Shown here: positions 9,390 to 18,498 of the stretch, piece after piece
Layout: the number at the start of each line of letters is the position of its first letter
Position numbering within the stretch: the stretch's first letter is position 1
Origin: Achromobacter sp. Bel
GTDB lineage: Bacteria; Pseudomonadota; Gammaproteobacteria; Burkholderiales; Burkholderiaceae_B
NCBI RefSeq assembly: GCF_012928505.1
Contig: NZ_JABBJN010000004.1
Span: 124,001 to 188,000, forward strand
Length of the DNA: 64,000 nucleotides
Reading direction: 5' to 3'
Program-made: the position numbers and the translations under genes
Notes under the pieces: model-generated
The model's database searches: none
Told to the model about the DNA's origin: nothing
Seen by the model: only the letters and a program-made list of their open reading frames with translations

Positions 9390-10439
9390 ATGGAGCATGC
9401 CCCCTTGGCCCAGCCTGGCCGCCGCCGGCTGCTGGGCGCCGCATTGGCGCTGGGACCGGCCGCGCTGGCAGAAGCGCAGTCGTTCAGTTTTACGCCACAG
9501 CAGCGTTATCCGGACCCGTCCGTTCGCATCCTGGACCCGGAGTTTTCCAAGTACCGCATCTACAGCAGCAGCGTCGAACAGCTGGCCAGTGGGTTCCGGT
9601 GGCTGGAAGGGCCGGTCTGGGTCGGTGATGGACGCTATCTGCTGGTGTCCGACATACCCAACGACCGCATTCTGCGCTGGGACGAAACGACGGGCGCGGT
9701 CAGCGTGTTCCGTCATCCCGCCAACTTCAGCAACGGGCTGGCGCGCGACCGTCAAGGCCGCTTGCTGGCCTGCGAACACCTGACGCGACGGGTCACGCGC
9801 ACGGAATACGACGGGTCGATCACCGTGCTGGCGGACCGCTTCGACGGCAAGCCCTTCAATTCCCCCAACGACATCGTCTGCCAGCGCAATGGCGCGGTCT
9901 GGTTCACGGACCCGCCGTTCGGCATCGGCGGCCATTGGGAGGGCGACAAGGCCAAACCCGAACTGCCGCACGGCGTGTACCGCATCGACCCGTCGGATGG
10001 CCGCGTGACGCGCGCGCTGGCCGATCTGGCCGGCCCCAACGGGCTGTGCTTTTCGCCCGACGAAAAGCGCTTGTACGTGGTGGAGTCCCGCCATCAGCCC
10101 AACCGCGTGATCTGGGCGTACGACGTGGGCGCGGACGGCGCGCTGTCGGGCAAGCAGGTGGTCGTGGACGCGCAGGGCCCGGGCGCCATCGACGGCATCA
10201 AGTGCGACGAAGACGGAAACCTGTGGTGCGGCTGGGGCAGCAACGGCGCGCCCAACGCCAAATCCGAAGAGTTCGACGGCGTGATGGTGTTCAACCCCGC
10301 CGGCAAGCCCATCGGCCACATCCGGCTGCCCGAGCGCTGCGCCAACCTGTGTTTCGGCGGCGCCAAGCGCAACCGCCTGTTCATGGCCAGCAGCCATTCC
10401 CTTTACGCCCTATACGTTGAAGCGCGCGGCGCCGCCTGA
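9390..10439 (+). CDS. SMP-30/gluconolactonase family protein, Tat-exported
   Basis: A 349-residue six-bladed beta-propeller lactonase-like protein. The N-terminus [19 protein letters not shown] resembles a twin-arginine signal, so a periplasmic location is likely. Probable metal ligands are Glu in RWLEGPVW, Asn in NSPNDIV and Asp in [11 protein letters not shown], as in SMP-30 enzymes. A GAGGAG ribosome-binding site (9378-9383) supports the ATG at 9390. Within a galactarate cluster it would plausibly open aldarolactones before uptake or dehydration; the substrate is inferred from context only. Confidence 0.85.
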   Translation: MEHAPLAQPGRRRLLGAALALGPAALAEAQSFSFTPQQRYPDPSVRILDPEFSKYRIYSSSVEQLASGFRWLEGPVWVGDGRYLLVSDIPNDRILRWDETTGAVSVFRHPANFSNGLARDRQGRLLACEHLTRRVTRTEYDGSITVLADRFDGKPFNSPNDIVCQRNGAVWFTDPPFGIGGHWEGDKAKPELPHGVYRIDPSDGRVTRALADLAGPNGLCFSPDEKRLYVVESRHQPNRVIWAYDVGADGALSGKQVVVDAQGPGAIDGIKCDEDGNLWCGWGSNGAPNAKSEEFDGVMVFNPAGKPIGHIRLPERCANLCFGGAKRNRLFMASSHSLYALYVEARGAA

Positions 10440-10512
10440 ATGCCGCGCAAGACGGCGATACCGCCGCCTGCGACCGCTTTACCGACAACACATCAAACCG
10501 TGTGGAGACAGC

Positions 10513-11517
10513 ATGAATGCAAGCAAGAGGCAGTTCCTGGGCGGCGCCGCGGCGCTTTGCCTGTCGCCGTTGGTGCCCGCCTGGGCGCAACAGGCCAACG
10601 CATCGACGGCGGACGCTGCCGCCAACTGGCCGACGCGCCCCGTGCGCATCATCGTGCCGTACCCGCCTGGCGGATCGTCGGACATCATCGCCCGCATCCT
10701 GGCGCCGCGCCTGGCCGATGCGCTCAAGCAGACCGTAGTCGTCGAGAACAAGCCGGGCGCCAACGGCAACCTGGGCGCAGGCCTGGTCGTGCAGTCGGCC
10801 GCGGAGGGCCATACCGTGCTGCTGTGCGACGTGGGCGCGCTGGCGATCAGCCCGTCCGTCTACACCAGATTGTCGTTCGACCCGTCCAAGGACCTGCGCG
10901 CCGTCAGCATGCTGGCCTATTCGCCGCACGTGCTGGCCGTGCATCCCGACGTGCCGGCCAAGACCGTCCAGGAACTGGTGGCGCTGTCCAAGCAGCAACG
11001 CCTGAACTTCGCGGTGACGGCGATCGGCAGTGCGCCGCACCTGGCCGCCGTGGCCGTGCAGCAGGCGACCGGCGCCCAGTGGGAATACGTGCCCTACAAG
11101 GGCGGTTCGCAGGCGGTGACGGACACCATCGGCGGGCAGACGCAGGTCATCATGAACGGGCTGCTGGCCACCTTGCCGCACATCAAGGCGGGCAAGCTGC
11201 GGCCGATCGCGATTTCAAAGGGCGAACGCATGCAGCTGGTGCCGGACATCCCGACGATCTCGGAGCAAGGCGTCAAGGGATTCGAGTCGGGCACCTGGCA
11301 AGGTGTCATGGCGCCGATCACGACGACGGATCCGGTGGCGGAAAAACTGGCGATGCTGATGGCGCAGATCGTCAGCCAACCGGACGTGAAGGCGCAGTTG
11401 AACGAGCAGGGCGCCGAAATCGTGATCCGTAACCCGGCGGAGCTTACGCAGTTCTTCAACAGCGAGCGCGCCCGTTGGGCCAAGGTGGTGCAAAGCGCGG
11501 ATATCCGGTTGGATTGA
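10513..11517 (+). CDS. Bug-family periplasmic solute-binding protein (tripartite tricarboxylate transporter receptor)
   Basis: A 334-residue extracytoplasmic receptor with a signal peptide ending near PAWAQQ. The Bug signatures are RPVRIIVPYPPGGSSDIIAR, VVENKPGANGNLG and the late YVPYKGGSQAV. These receptors deliver carboxylates to TctAB-type permeases; no such permease is encoded in the window, so this is an orphan receptor, as is common in Bordetella and Achromobacter. Its position behind garD and the lactonase suggests aldarate binding. GGAGACAGC precedes the ATG at 10513. Confidence 0.9.
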   Translation: MNASKRQFLGGAAALCLSPLVPAWAQQANASTADAAANWPTRPVRIIVPYPPGGSSDIIARILAPRLADALKQTVVVENKPGANGNLGAGLVVQSAAEGHTVLLCDVGALAISPSVYTRLSFDPSKDLRAVSMLAYSPHVLAVHPDVPAKTVQELVALSKQQRLNFAVTAIGSAPHLAAVAVQQATGAQWEYVPYKGGSQAVTDTIGGQTQVIMNGLLATLPHIKAGKLRPIAISKGERMQLVPDIPTISEQGVKGFESGTWQGVMAPITTTDPVAEKLAMLMAQIVSQPDVKAQLNEQGAEIVIRNPAELTQFFNSERARWAKVVQSADIRLD

Positions 11518-11598
11518 TGCTGCCGACGGGGCCGCACCTTGCGAGGCGCTGGGGATGGGCGCACACTGGCCGGCATGCCGCGTTGCCACGGAGCTGCC

Positions 11599-11943
11599 AT
11601 GAAAGCCCTGACCCTTGCCGCATGGATGGTGCTGGCCGCCGCTCCCGCCTTGGCGCGGGACGGCGTACCCAGCGTACCCCAGCCGCCCGCGTCCGCGCGC
11701 ACCTTGCCGGACGCCTGTTTGGGGGCATCGTGCCCGAAAAAGGTCGATCCCGCGCAGACGAATTCCCCCTGCCTGGGGACGGCGTGTGCGGGGTCGGGAT
11801 CATCCGTGCCAGGGACGAAGCCCGGCGCAAGCCCACCCCCCGCGCCATGGAGCGGCCCCGCCCAGCCCAAGTTGCCGCCGATGCCGTCGCGGCCTGGGCA
11901 ACCCGCAGGGCCGCTGTCGCCGGGGCCCGCGATGCCGCGTTAG
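11599..11943 (+). CDS. Small secreted proline/cysteine-rich protein, unknown function
   Basis: A 114-residue protein I do not recognise. The first 20 residues (MKALTLAAWMVLAAAPALAR) are a clear Sec signal peptide. The mature part holds two similar blocks, DACLGASCPKK and SPCLGTACAGS, giving four cysteines in a repeated C-L-G-x-x-C pattern. A tail of Pro, Gly, Ser and Ala follows, with no predicted fold. GGAG (11590-11593) sits six bases before the ATG. It lies between the Bug gene and an AraC regulator on the same strand. Cys pairing or metal binding in the periplasm is a guess. Confidence 0.6.
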   Translation: MKALTLAAWMVLAAAPALARDGVPSVPQPPASARTLPDACLGASCPKKVDPAQTNSPCLGTACAGSGSSVPGTKPGASPPPAPWSGPAQPKLPPMPSRPGQPAGPLSPGPAMPR

Positions 11944-11997
11944 GATATCGAATCGCGCATGCGCGCCGGCCAGCTTGAAAGAATTCATGACGATGCT

Positions 11998-12012
11998 TGT
12001 TGCATAGCAACA
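11998..12012. promoter_or_regulatory. Perfect dyad upstream of the AraC-type gene
   Basis: TGTTGC-ATA-GCAACA is a perfect 6+6 inverted repeat about 55 bp before the regulator ATG. A second palindrome, GCGCATGCGC, lies at 11955-11964. AraC proteins usually bind direct repeats, so a different regulator or chance is possible. Confidence 0.3.
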
Positions 12013-12067
12013 TGCCCTGCTATCTTCTTGCCCGTTACGCGTTCGCCGCGACTTGGGATCCTTATCC

Positions 12068-13000
12068 ATGCCTGCCCGCCAACGTCTGCCCCTCGATCCC
12101 GCTCCCATGGCGCCGCCGTCTACCGACGCGCTGGGCTGCGCAGCCAGCAAACTGCTGGTGAATCAGCAATTCGAGGGCGGCGGCCTGACCTTCTATCGCA
12201 AGAGCACCGACCGGGAACACTTCGGCCACGTCTCGACACCCGCCTCCGACCGTGGCTTTCTGGTCGGGGTAGCGATGCAGGGCGGGCACCGCCGGCGCAT
12301 CCTGGCAGGCCACCACGCATCAACCCATGACTTCGACACGGGTTCCATCTACATCCGCGATTTCAACGACGACTATCGGGCGGACTTGCACGGCGGATTC
12401 GACTTTGTGCTGATCGAGCTGTCCCGCGCATTCATCGAGCGCGTGAACGACGAGCGGGGCGGGCCGCGCATCAGCAGCCTGCTGCCGCGCGCCGGCACGC
12501 ACGACCCGGTGTTGGCGCATTTGTCGCAAGTGGTGGGTTGCGTGATGGAGCAACCGGCGCAAAGCAGCGGCTTGTTCGTGGATCACCTGAGCCTGGCCAT
12601 CGGCACGCATGTGCTTGAGCATTACGGCGCGGGGGCCACCTCGGGGTGGGCGGAATCGGGCGGCGGGCGCGTGCTGTCGCGCAATCTGGAGGCGCGCGCC
12701 AAGGACATGTTGCTGGCGGCCACGCGGGACGACAATTCCATTGCGGACATCGCCGAGGCATGCGGCTTGTCGCGCAGCTATTTCATCAAGGCGTTCCGGC
12801 AAACGGTGGGCACGACGCCGCACCGCTGGCTGCTGGAGCAGCGCGTGCAAAAGGCCAAGGACCTGCTGCGTGCACCGGGACGGTCCATTATCGATATTGC
12901 GCAGTCGTGCGGTTTTGCCGATCAAGCGCATATGACTCGGGTATTCACCAGCCTGGTCGGCGTGTCGCCAGGGGCCTGGCGCCGCATGAACGCGTCATAG
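12068..13000 (+). CDS. AraC-family transcriptional regulator
   Basis: About 310 residues. The N-terminal sensing region (to about 200) has no recognised ligand signature. The C-terminal pair of helix-turn-helix motifs (about 212-305) reads NSIADIAEACGLSRSYFIKAF and then SIIDIAQSCGFADQAHMTRVF, the typical AraC/XylS core. The ATG at 12068 is preferred to a TTG at 12053. Its target is unclear: the next gene is a cNMP-binding/FAD protein on the same strand 112 bp on, and the small secreted protein gene precedes it. Confidence 0.88.
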   Translation: MPARQRLPLDPAPMAPPSTDALGCAASKLLVNQQFEGGGLTFYRKSTDREHFGHVSTPASDRGFLVGVAMQGGHRRRILAGHHASTHDFDTGSIYIRDFNDDYRADLHGGFDFVLIELSRAFIERVNDERGGPRISSLLPRAGTHDPVLAHLSQVVGCVMEQPAQSSGLFVDHLSLAIGTHVLEHYGAGATSGWAESGGGRVLSRNLEARAKDMLLAATRDDNSIADIAEACGLSRSYFIKAFRQTVGTTPHRWLLEQRVQKAKDLLRAPGRSIIDIAQSCGFADQAHMTRVFTSLVGVSPGAWRRMNAS

Positions 13001-13112
13001 GCGCGCCGTCGCGTCATTGTTCTTTCGTACAAAGCAGCGCGCAAGCGCGCAAGACTCGGCGGGCAGCGGAAAGCTACCGTTCGCGGTATCGTGCCGCTTT
13101 CCCGGAGGATCC

Positions 13113-14246
13113 GTGACTCAGTTCATCAACCATCTTGGCGCCGCTTCCGCATTTGCGTCCGCCTCCGCCTGTCGTCCGGCCGATTTGCCGGCGTTGCATG
13201 CGCAGGCGTTTCCGATGCTGCCATCCGCCTTGTTGATGCGGGTGGCGTCCTATGGCGACGAAATCGCGGCGGCTGGCGGCAGCGTCCTGTTGAACTGCGG
13301 TGAACGCGAGGGCGCCTTCTATATCGTCCTGGAAGGCTATGTCGAGGTGCTGGAATGCGAGCCCGATGGCACGATGCAGCGGCTGTTGACGCACCGCGAC
13401 GGGGAGTTCACGGGCAGCCTGGACCTTTTCACCGACCGTCCCAACGCCGTGACGGTGCGCGCGGAATCCGCAAGCCGGTTGCTGCGCATCGACCGAGCGG
13501 CGCTTGCGCAGTTGATCCTGGCCGACCCGGAGTTCGCCGGCATCGTGTTGCGCGCCTTCATGCTGCGCCGGATCGGGTATCTGCGCCAACGGCCCTACGG
13601 TGGCGCGATCCTCCGATCGACGACGAAGGCCGAACCGGAGGATGCCGTACTGGACCTGGCCGTGGTCGGCGGCGGGCCGGCGGGCTTGGCAGCCGCAAGC
13701 TATGCCGCGTCCGAAGGGTTGCACACGGTGCTGGTGGGCGGTTCCCTGTGCGCTGCCGATTCGGGCGCCGGCCAGGTGCTGGCGGGTTTTCCAGGGACCA
13801 TCACGGGCTTGTGCGGCGGCGGCCTGCTGCAGAGGGCGGAGGTCCAGAGCCGCCGCTTCGGGTCGCAGGTGCTGGCCCGGCGCATGGCGCAGGCGTTCGA
13901 CAGCAACTGTTATCCCTACCGGATTACGTTGGACGACGGGCAGATAATCGAAACGCGCAGCCTGATCGTGGCCACGGGCATGCAGGAGGGCGCCTGCGAG
14001 GGCACGCCAGAGGCCAACACGGCATGGCTGGACGGCTGCCTCGACACGGATGACCTGGGTTACATCCACACGGGCCGCGCGGCGGCGGGTTCCATGCAGG
14101 CGCGAGCCTATGAAAGCTCGCAGCCTGGCGTGTTCGCGGTGGGCGCGGTGCGTGCAGGCTCGGCCAAACATGTGTTGGCCGGCATCGCCGAAGGCGCGGC
14201 CGCGGTGCGGGTGGTGCACCGCTTCCTGGACGCTTCGGCGCACTGA
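13113..14246 (+). CDS. Cyclic-nucleotide-binding domain fused to a truncated thioredoxin-reductase-like FAD domain
   Basis: 377 residues from a GTG start at 13113, chosen because GGAGGAT (13104-13110) precedes it. Residues about 30-150 form a CRP-like cNMP-binding beta-roll (GEREGAFYIVLEGYVEVLE). Residues about 181-290 begin with the FAD dinucleotide motif LAVVGGGPAGLAAASYAASEG and end at LIVATGMQ. In thioredoxin-reductase-like relatives an NADPH domain of about 120 residues follows. Here only about 20 residues intervene before the C-terminal FAD segment (QPGVFAVGAVRAGSAKHVLAGIAEG). No redox CxxC is visible, and the usual GD of the FAD motif is GA (Ala345). It may be a flavin- or nucleotide-sensing pseudoenzyme. 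Confidence 0.8.
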   Translation: MTQFINHLGAASAFASASACRPADLPALHAQAFPMLPSALLMRVASYGDEIAAAGGSVLLNCGEREGAFYIVLEGYVEVLECEPDGTMQRLLTHRDGEFTGSLDLFTDRPNAVTVRAESASRLLRIDRAALAQLILADPEFAGIVLRAFMLRRIGYLRQRPYGGAILRSTTKAEPEDAVLDLAVVGGGPAGLAAASYAASEGLHTVLVGGSLCAADSGAGQVLAGFPGTITGLCGGGLLQRAEVQSRRFGSQVLARRMAQAFDSNCYPYRITLDDGQIIETRSLIVATGMQEGACEGTPEANTAWLDGCLDTDDLGYIHTGRAAAGSMQARAYESSQPGVFAVGAVRAGSAKHVLAGIAEGAAAVRVVHRFLDASAH

Positions 14247-14259
14247 AGGCGCCGCGCGG

Positions 14260-15891
14260 TCAGGCGGCCGGTCCTGGCTTGGCCTGACGGATGTCCAGTG
14301 CCAGGAAATGATGCACCACGGGTTTCTCCGGGCCGATGTGAAAGCGCTGGGCTTCGCCCTGCAAATCGGCGTCGGCCTGCGACACGCGTTGGTGCTGGCG
14401 CAGGTGTTCCGCCCAGGACTCCACCAGGAACCACTCCTGCACCCGTTCCGGGTCGCTCGTATGTTCGGCAATGCCCCAGGCGTAAGCGCCGTCGCGCCGG
14501 CGTTCCTCCGCCACCGCCTTGAGCGCCTGCAGGAAAGCGGGCCGGTCCTGGACGCGGATGCGGTATTCGATCTGCACCATGACGGGACCGCGGTCATGTT
14601 CTACCGGCGTATCCAGCAAGGGTTCGGGCCAATGGTTGGAGGGATCCAGATTGGCCTCGCCCTGGGGCAGGCGCAGGCGGTGAAGCACGAGTCCCGCGAC
14701 GAGCAGGCCGGCGGCGCCAGCGAGCAGGGTCGCGGGCACGCCGATTTCTTGCGCCAATAGGCCCCAGCCCAGGCTGCCGGCGGCCATCGCGCCGTTAAAG
14801 ACCATCAGGTAGATCGCCAGGCCTCGCCCGCGGACCCAGTTGGGCAGGATTGCTTGCGCCACGCCGTTGAAGGTGGTCAGGGCGACGATCCATCCCACGC
14901 CCAGCAGCAGCAGGAGCAGCACCGCCGCCCATTGCGGGGGAGCGAAGGACAATGCCGCCATCACGACGGCCGCGACGGCGGCGGCGGCCAATACCAGGCC
15001 GTCCGTGTTCAGGCGCTGGCGCAGCTTGGGCAAGATGACTGCGCCCAGGATCGCGCCGACGCCCACCGCGCCCAGCAAGATGCCATAGAAGCCTGCGCTG
15101 CCGCCCAGCATGCGCCGGGCCACCAGCGGCAGCAGCGCCCAGACGGAACTGGCGAAGATGAAGAACACCGCCGCACGCAGCAGCACCACGTGCAGTTCAC
15201 GGCTGGCGCGGGCAAAACGCACGCCCGCGCGGAATGCGCCGAAGAATTGTTCGGACAGGCCGTCGTCCACCTTTTTAGGCCGCTTCCACCATAGCAGGGC
15301 GCCAATCACGAACACATAGCTCAGCACGTCCGCCCCGTAAGCGGCGGCGGCTCCGAACGCGGCCAGCAGCAGGCCGCCCACGGCCGGGCCCAAGGCGCGC
15401 GCGATGTTGATGCCCAGCGAGTTCAGGCCGACGGCCGTCTTCAGTTCCGCTTTGGGCACCAGCTCGGGGACGATGGCCTGCCAGGTCGGCCCCATCAGTG
15501 CCGTGCCCACGCCGCCCAGGAAGGTCAGCGCGATCAGATATTCCACGGTCAGCGTATTCGTCTTGGCCATCATCAGCAGGGTGAAACTGACGCTAGCCAG
15601 CAGCACCTGGATGATGATCAGGAAGCGGCGCCGGTCCAGGATGTCGGACAGCACGCCTGCCGGAATGGCCAGCAGGAAGACCGGCAGCGTGGCGGCGGTC
15701 TGCATCATGGCGACGGCGGCGGGGTTGGATGACAGGTCGGTGACGAGCCAGGCGCTGGCGACGTCGCGCATGAAGCTGCCGATATTGCCCAGGATGGTGG
15801 CGCCCCACAGCACGGCGAACAGCGTGTGCTTGAGGGGGGCCATGCCGCCGACGGCGGCGGGCGGAGGGGGGGTGCGGTTAACGTTGGTCAT
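14260..15891 (-). CDS. MFS exporter with C-terminal cytosolic domain (MFS_3 / EntS type)
   Basis: A 543-residue major-facilitator transporter. About 12 membrane helices span residues 20-425, with DILDRRR as the loop 2-3 motif. A soluble tail of about 100 residues, beginning VMVQIEYRIRVQDRPAFLQALK, resembles the antibiotic-monooxygenase-like domain seen in this family. Members export siderophores or small metabolites. It is the last gene of a coupled operon, and its ATG overlaps the stop of the DoxX-like gene as ATGA. The substrate is unknown. Confidence 0.87.
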   Translation of the reverse strand: MTNVNRTPPPPAAVGGMAPLKHTLFAVLWGATILGNIGSFMRDVASAWLVTDLSSNPAAVAMMQTAATLPVFLLAIPAGVLSDILDRRRFLIIIQVLLASVSFTLLMMAKTNTLTVEYLIALTFLGGVGTALMGPTWQAIVPELVPKAELKTAVGLNSLGINIARALGPAVGGLLLAAFGAAAAYGADVLSYVFVIGALLWWKRPKKVDDGLSEQFFGAFRAGVRFARASRELHVVLLRAAVFFIFASSVWALLPLVARRMLGGSAGFYGILLGAVGVGAILGAVILPKLRQRLNTDGLVLAAAAVAAVVMAALSFAPPQWAAVLLLLLLGVGWIVALTTFNGVAQAILPNWVRGRGLAIYLMVFNGAMAAGSLGWGLLAQEIGVPATLLAGAAGLLVAGLVLHRLRLPQGEANLDPSNHWPEPLLDTPVEHDRGPVMVQIEYRIRVQDRPAFLQALKAVAEERRRDGAYAWGIAEHTSDPERVQEWFLVESWAEHLRQHQRVSQADADLQGEAQRFHIGPEKPVVHHFLALDIRQAKPGPAA

Positions 15892-16292
15892 TGGGGGCGC
15901 TCGGTCAAGTCATGCCATGCGACCAGGACCCAGGCCCCGGCCAATCCGAAGTGCTCGTAGAAGGCGTTCATGCTCATGAAGCGCGCGTTGGCGGGCGCTT
16001 CCCAGTATCGGTTGGCCATCAATGCCGCCGCCGCGGTGAAACCTGCCAGCGCCAGGGCGCCCAGCCAGCGCAGCCGGCCGCTCAGGACCAGCGCGCTTGC
16101 GCCCAGTTCCAGCAGAATAACGGCAGCGGCCGCGAGAGGGGCGGGGTGCAGGCCGAAATGCGCCATTTCCGCCTGGGCGCCGTCAAAGTCCATCAGCTTG
16201 ACCAGCCCGCCCTGCAGGTAGGCGCCGCATAGCGCCAGCAGGGCAAGCCAATGGACGGTGCGCGAAGTGATTGCTGCGCCGCGTATCGTCAT
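15888..16292 (-). CDS. DoxX-like small membrane protein
   Basis: A 134-residue protein with four predicted membrane helices, of the DoxX/MauE-like group. AYLQGGLVKLMDFDGAQAEM is the typical first-loop motif. The ATG at 16292 is chosen because it overlaps the upstream amidohydrolase stop as ATGA; its own stop overlaps the MFS start in the same way. DoxX-like proteins are linked to quinone or thiol redox complexes in some bacteria, but no specific role can be assigned here. Confidence 0.78.
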   Translation of the reverse strand: MTIRGAAITSRTVHWLALLALCGAYLQGGLVKLMDFDGAQAEMAHFGLHPAPLAAAAVILLELGASALVLSGRLRWLGALALAGFTAAAALMANRYWEAPANARFMSMNAFYEHFGLAGAWVLVAWHDLTERPQ

Positions 16293-18196
16293 ACGGCCCA
16301 GCATGCGCAACCCAGCGCGCCCCAAAAGCCCTTCAGGTCCGAAACGGGCAGTCTGCTGGCCCAGGCGCCCGCGTGCTGGTGGCCATGGACGTTGCAGTCG
16401 TTCGCGCATGCGCAGGCGGAGGCCGCCTCGCGCAGGGTGGCTTGCAGCGGCTTGCCTTGCGCGTCACCCCAAGCGCCATAACCGCCGAACAGCCGCGTGG
16501 GCGACCAGTCCGGCATCGCGGGCGGCGGGGGGGCCTCGTCATGGGCGGCGAATTCACCGGCGCCCCACACCACCTTGCCGCCCACGATCGTGAGCAGGCT
16601 TGCGATGTCGGCGATGTCAGATTCCGGGCAGGCGAAAAAGTCGCGGTCGGGCACGATCAAGTCGGCCAACTGCCCCTCGGCGATGCGGCCCTTCTTGCCT
16701 TGCTCATTCGAGAACCAGGTGACGTTTTCGGTCCACATCCGCAGCGCGGCATCGCGGTCGAGGCAGTTGCGCTGCGGGGTCAGCCGCAGGCCGCCGACGG
16801 TCTTGCCGGTAATCAGCCAGGACAGCGACACCCAGGGGTTGTAGGACGCCACCCGCGTGGCGTCGGTGCCGGCCGACACATTCACGCCTTGCTCCAGCAT
16901 GCGCTTGACCGGCGGCGTGGCTTCGGCCGCGCCCGCGCCATAGCGTTCGACGAAATACTCGCCCTGGTAGGCCATGCGGTGCTGCACGGCGACGCCGCCG
17001 CCCAGCGCCGCGATGCGGTCGATGGAGCGTTCCGAGATCGTTTCGGCGTGGTCGAAAAACCAGTTCAGCCCAGCCAGCGGTATGTCCTGGTTGACGCGTT
17101 CGAACACGTCCAGCGCCCGCGAAATCGTTTCATCGTAGGTCGCGTGCAAGCGCCACGGCCAGCGGTTCTGCGCCAAAATGCGCACGACTTCCTCAAGCTC
17201 GCCTTCCATTTCGGGGCCCATCTCGGGCCGGGGTTGGCGGAAGTCCTCGAAGTCGGCCGCGGAAAACACCAGCATTTCGCCGGCGCCGTTATGGCGGAAG
17301 TAGTCGGTGCCTTGCTTGTATTGCGACGTGGCGGTCCAGTTCAGGAAGTCTTCCTTTTCCTGCTTGGGCTTTTGGGTGAACAGGTTGTAGGCCAGGCGGA
17401 TCGTCAATTGGCCGGCATCGGCCAGTTGCTGGATGACCTGATAGTCCTCGGGGTAGTTCTGGAAGCCGCCGCCGGCGTCGATGGCGCCGGTGACGCCCAA
17501 GCGGTTCAGGTCCCGCATGAAATGACGCGTGGAATTCAGCTGATAGTCGAACGGCAGCTTCGGGCCTTTGGCCAGGGTGGCATAAAGGATCGATGCATTG
17601 GGCTTGGCCAGCAGCAGCCCCGTGGGGTTACCAGCCGCGTCGCGCACGATCTCGCCGCCCGGCGGCGCTGGCGTGGCCTTGTCGTAACCCACGGCGCGCA
17701 AGGCGGCGGCGTTCAGCAGCGCGCGGTCGTAAAGGTGCAGGATGAACACGGGCGTGTCGGGCGCGGCAGCGTTCAACTCTTCGATGGTCGGCAACCGCTT
17801 TTCGGCGAACTGATGTTCGGTGAAGCCGCCCACGACGCGCACCCATTGCGGAGCGGGAGTGATGGCGACCTGCCGGCGCAACATGCCCATGGCGTCCGCC
17901 AGGCTTGTCACGCCGTCCCAGCGCAGCTCCATGTTGTAGTTCAGCCCGCCGCGGATGATGTGCAGGTGGTTGTCGATCAGGCCCGGCAGCACGCCGCGCC
18001 CGTTCAGGCCGATGACTCGGGTGCCGGGACCTGCCAGCGGCAGGATGTCGGCCGCGGCGCCCACGCGGGTGAAGCGGCCGTTCCGGATGGCGACGGCGTC
18101 GGCCGTGGGGTTGGCGGGGTCCAGCGTCGTGAAGCGGCCCTGATGCAGGATCAGGTCGGGTGCGCCGGGGGGCACGGTGTTGGGGGTATCAGCCAT
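16289..18196 (-). CDS. YtcJ-like metal-dependent amidohydrolase
   Basis: A 635-residue amidohydrolase (amidohydrolase_3 family). The first metal-binding motif is GLIDNHLHI; further candidate ligands lie in WRLHATYDE, WFFDHAET and SAGTDATRV. The C-terminal 50 residues are unusual, with a Cys/His-rich ACACANDCNVHGHQHAGAW segment that could bind an extra metal. The ATG at 18196 has GGAGACA upstream; a 60-codon extension would overrun the XapX gene. It is in an operon with an isochorismatase-like hydrolase and the XapX protein. The true substrate (amide, carbamate or ester) is unknown. Confidence 0.88.
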   Translation of the reverse strand: MADTPNTVPPGAPDLILHQGRFTTLDPANPTADAVAIRNGRFTRVGAAADILPLAGPGTRVIGLNGRGVLPGLIDNHLHIIRGGLNYNMELRWDGVTSLADAMGMLRRQVAITPAPQWVRVVGGFTEHQFAEKRLPTIEELNAAAPDTPVFILHLYDRALLNAAALRAVGYDKATPAPPGGEIVRDAAGNPTGLLLAKPNASILYATLAKGPKLPFDYQLNSTRHFMRDLNRLGVTGAIDAGGGFQNYPEDYQVIQQLADAGQLTIRLAYNLFTQKPKQEKEDFLNWTATSQYKQGTDYFRHNGAGEMLVFSAADFEDFRQPRPEMGPEMEGELEEVVRILAQNRWPWRLHATYDETISRALDVFERVNQDIPLAGLNWFFDHAETISERSIDRIAALGGGVAVQHRMAYQGEYFVERYGAGAAEATPPVKRMLEQGVNVSAGTDATRVASYNPWVSLSWLITGKTVGGLRLTPQRNCLDRDAALRMWTENVTWFSNEQGKKGRIAEGQLADLIVPDRDFFACPESDIADIASLLTIVGGKVVWGAGEFAAHDEAPPPPAMPDWSPTRLFGGYGAWGDAQGKPLQATLREAASACACANDCNVHGHQHAGAWASRLPVSDLKGFWGALGCACWAV

Positions 18197-18485
18197 TGCG
18201 CTTGTCTCCACATGCGTCCGGGGTCGATTGGGCGGGGTTGGCGGGCTTGGGGCAACTGGGCAGCTCGCCGAACATGTGCGGTTTGACCTGCTGGTGCAGC
18301 CAGGACGTGCGGGTGGCCTCGTCGGAAAGCAGGCGTTTGACCAGCGGTGGAATCTGTTCGCCCGCCAGGATGCCAAGCAGGCCTACCAGGGCGATCACGG
18401 GAGGCGCGGGGGACCGCACATTGAACAGCGCATAAATGATCCCGACCAGCAGGCCGAGCCCCAGTGAAACCAGGTAGACCTTCAT
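18189..18485 (-). CDS. XapX domain protein
   Basis: A 98-residue small membrane protein. Residues 1-50 hold two hydrophobic helices with the XapX-type pattern (LGLLVGIIYALFNVRSPAPP, then GLLGILAGEQIPP). A hydrophilic tail contains CPKPANPAQSTPDACG. The gene begins 13 bp after the isochorismatase-like gene ends and overlaps the amidohydrolase start by 8 bp, so it is part of the same transcript. The function of the domain is not established. Confidence 0.82.
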   Translation of the reverse strand: MKVYLVSLGLGLLVGIIYALFNVRSPAPPVIALVGLLGILAGEQIPPLVKRLLSDEATRTSWLHQQVKPHMFGELPSCPKPANPAQSTPDACGDKRNG

Positions 18486-18498
18486 CAGCGGACTCCGA

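Noticed and set aside
13037-13050. GCGCGC-AA-GCGCGC hairpin after the AraC gene
   Set aside because: A two-base loop and no T tract make a terminator unlikely; simple GC alternation explains it.
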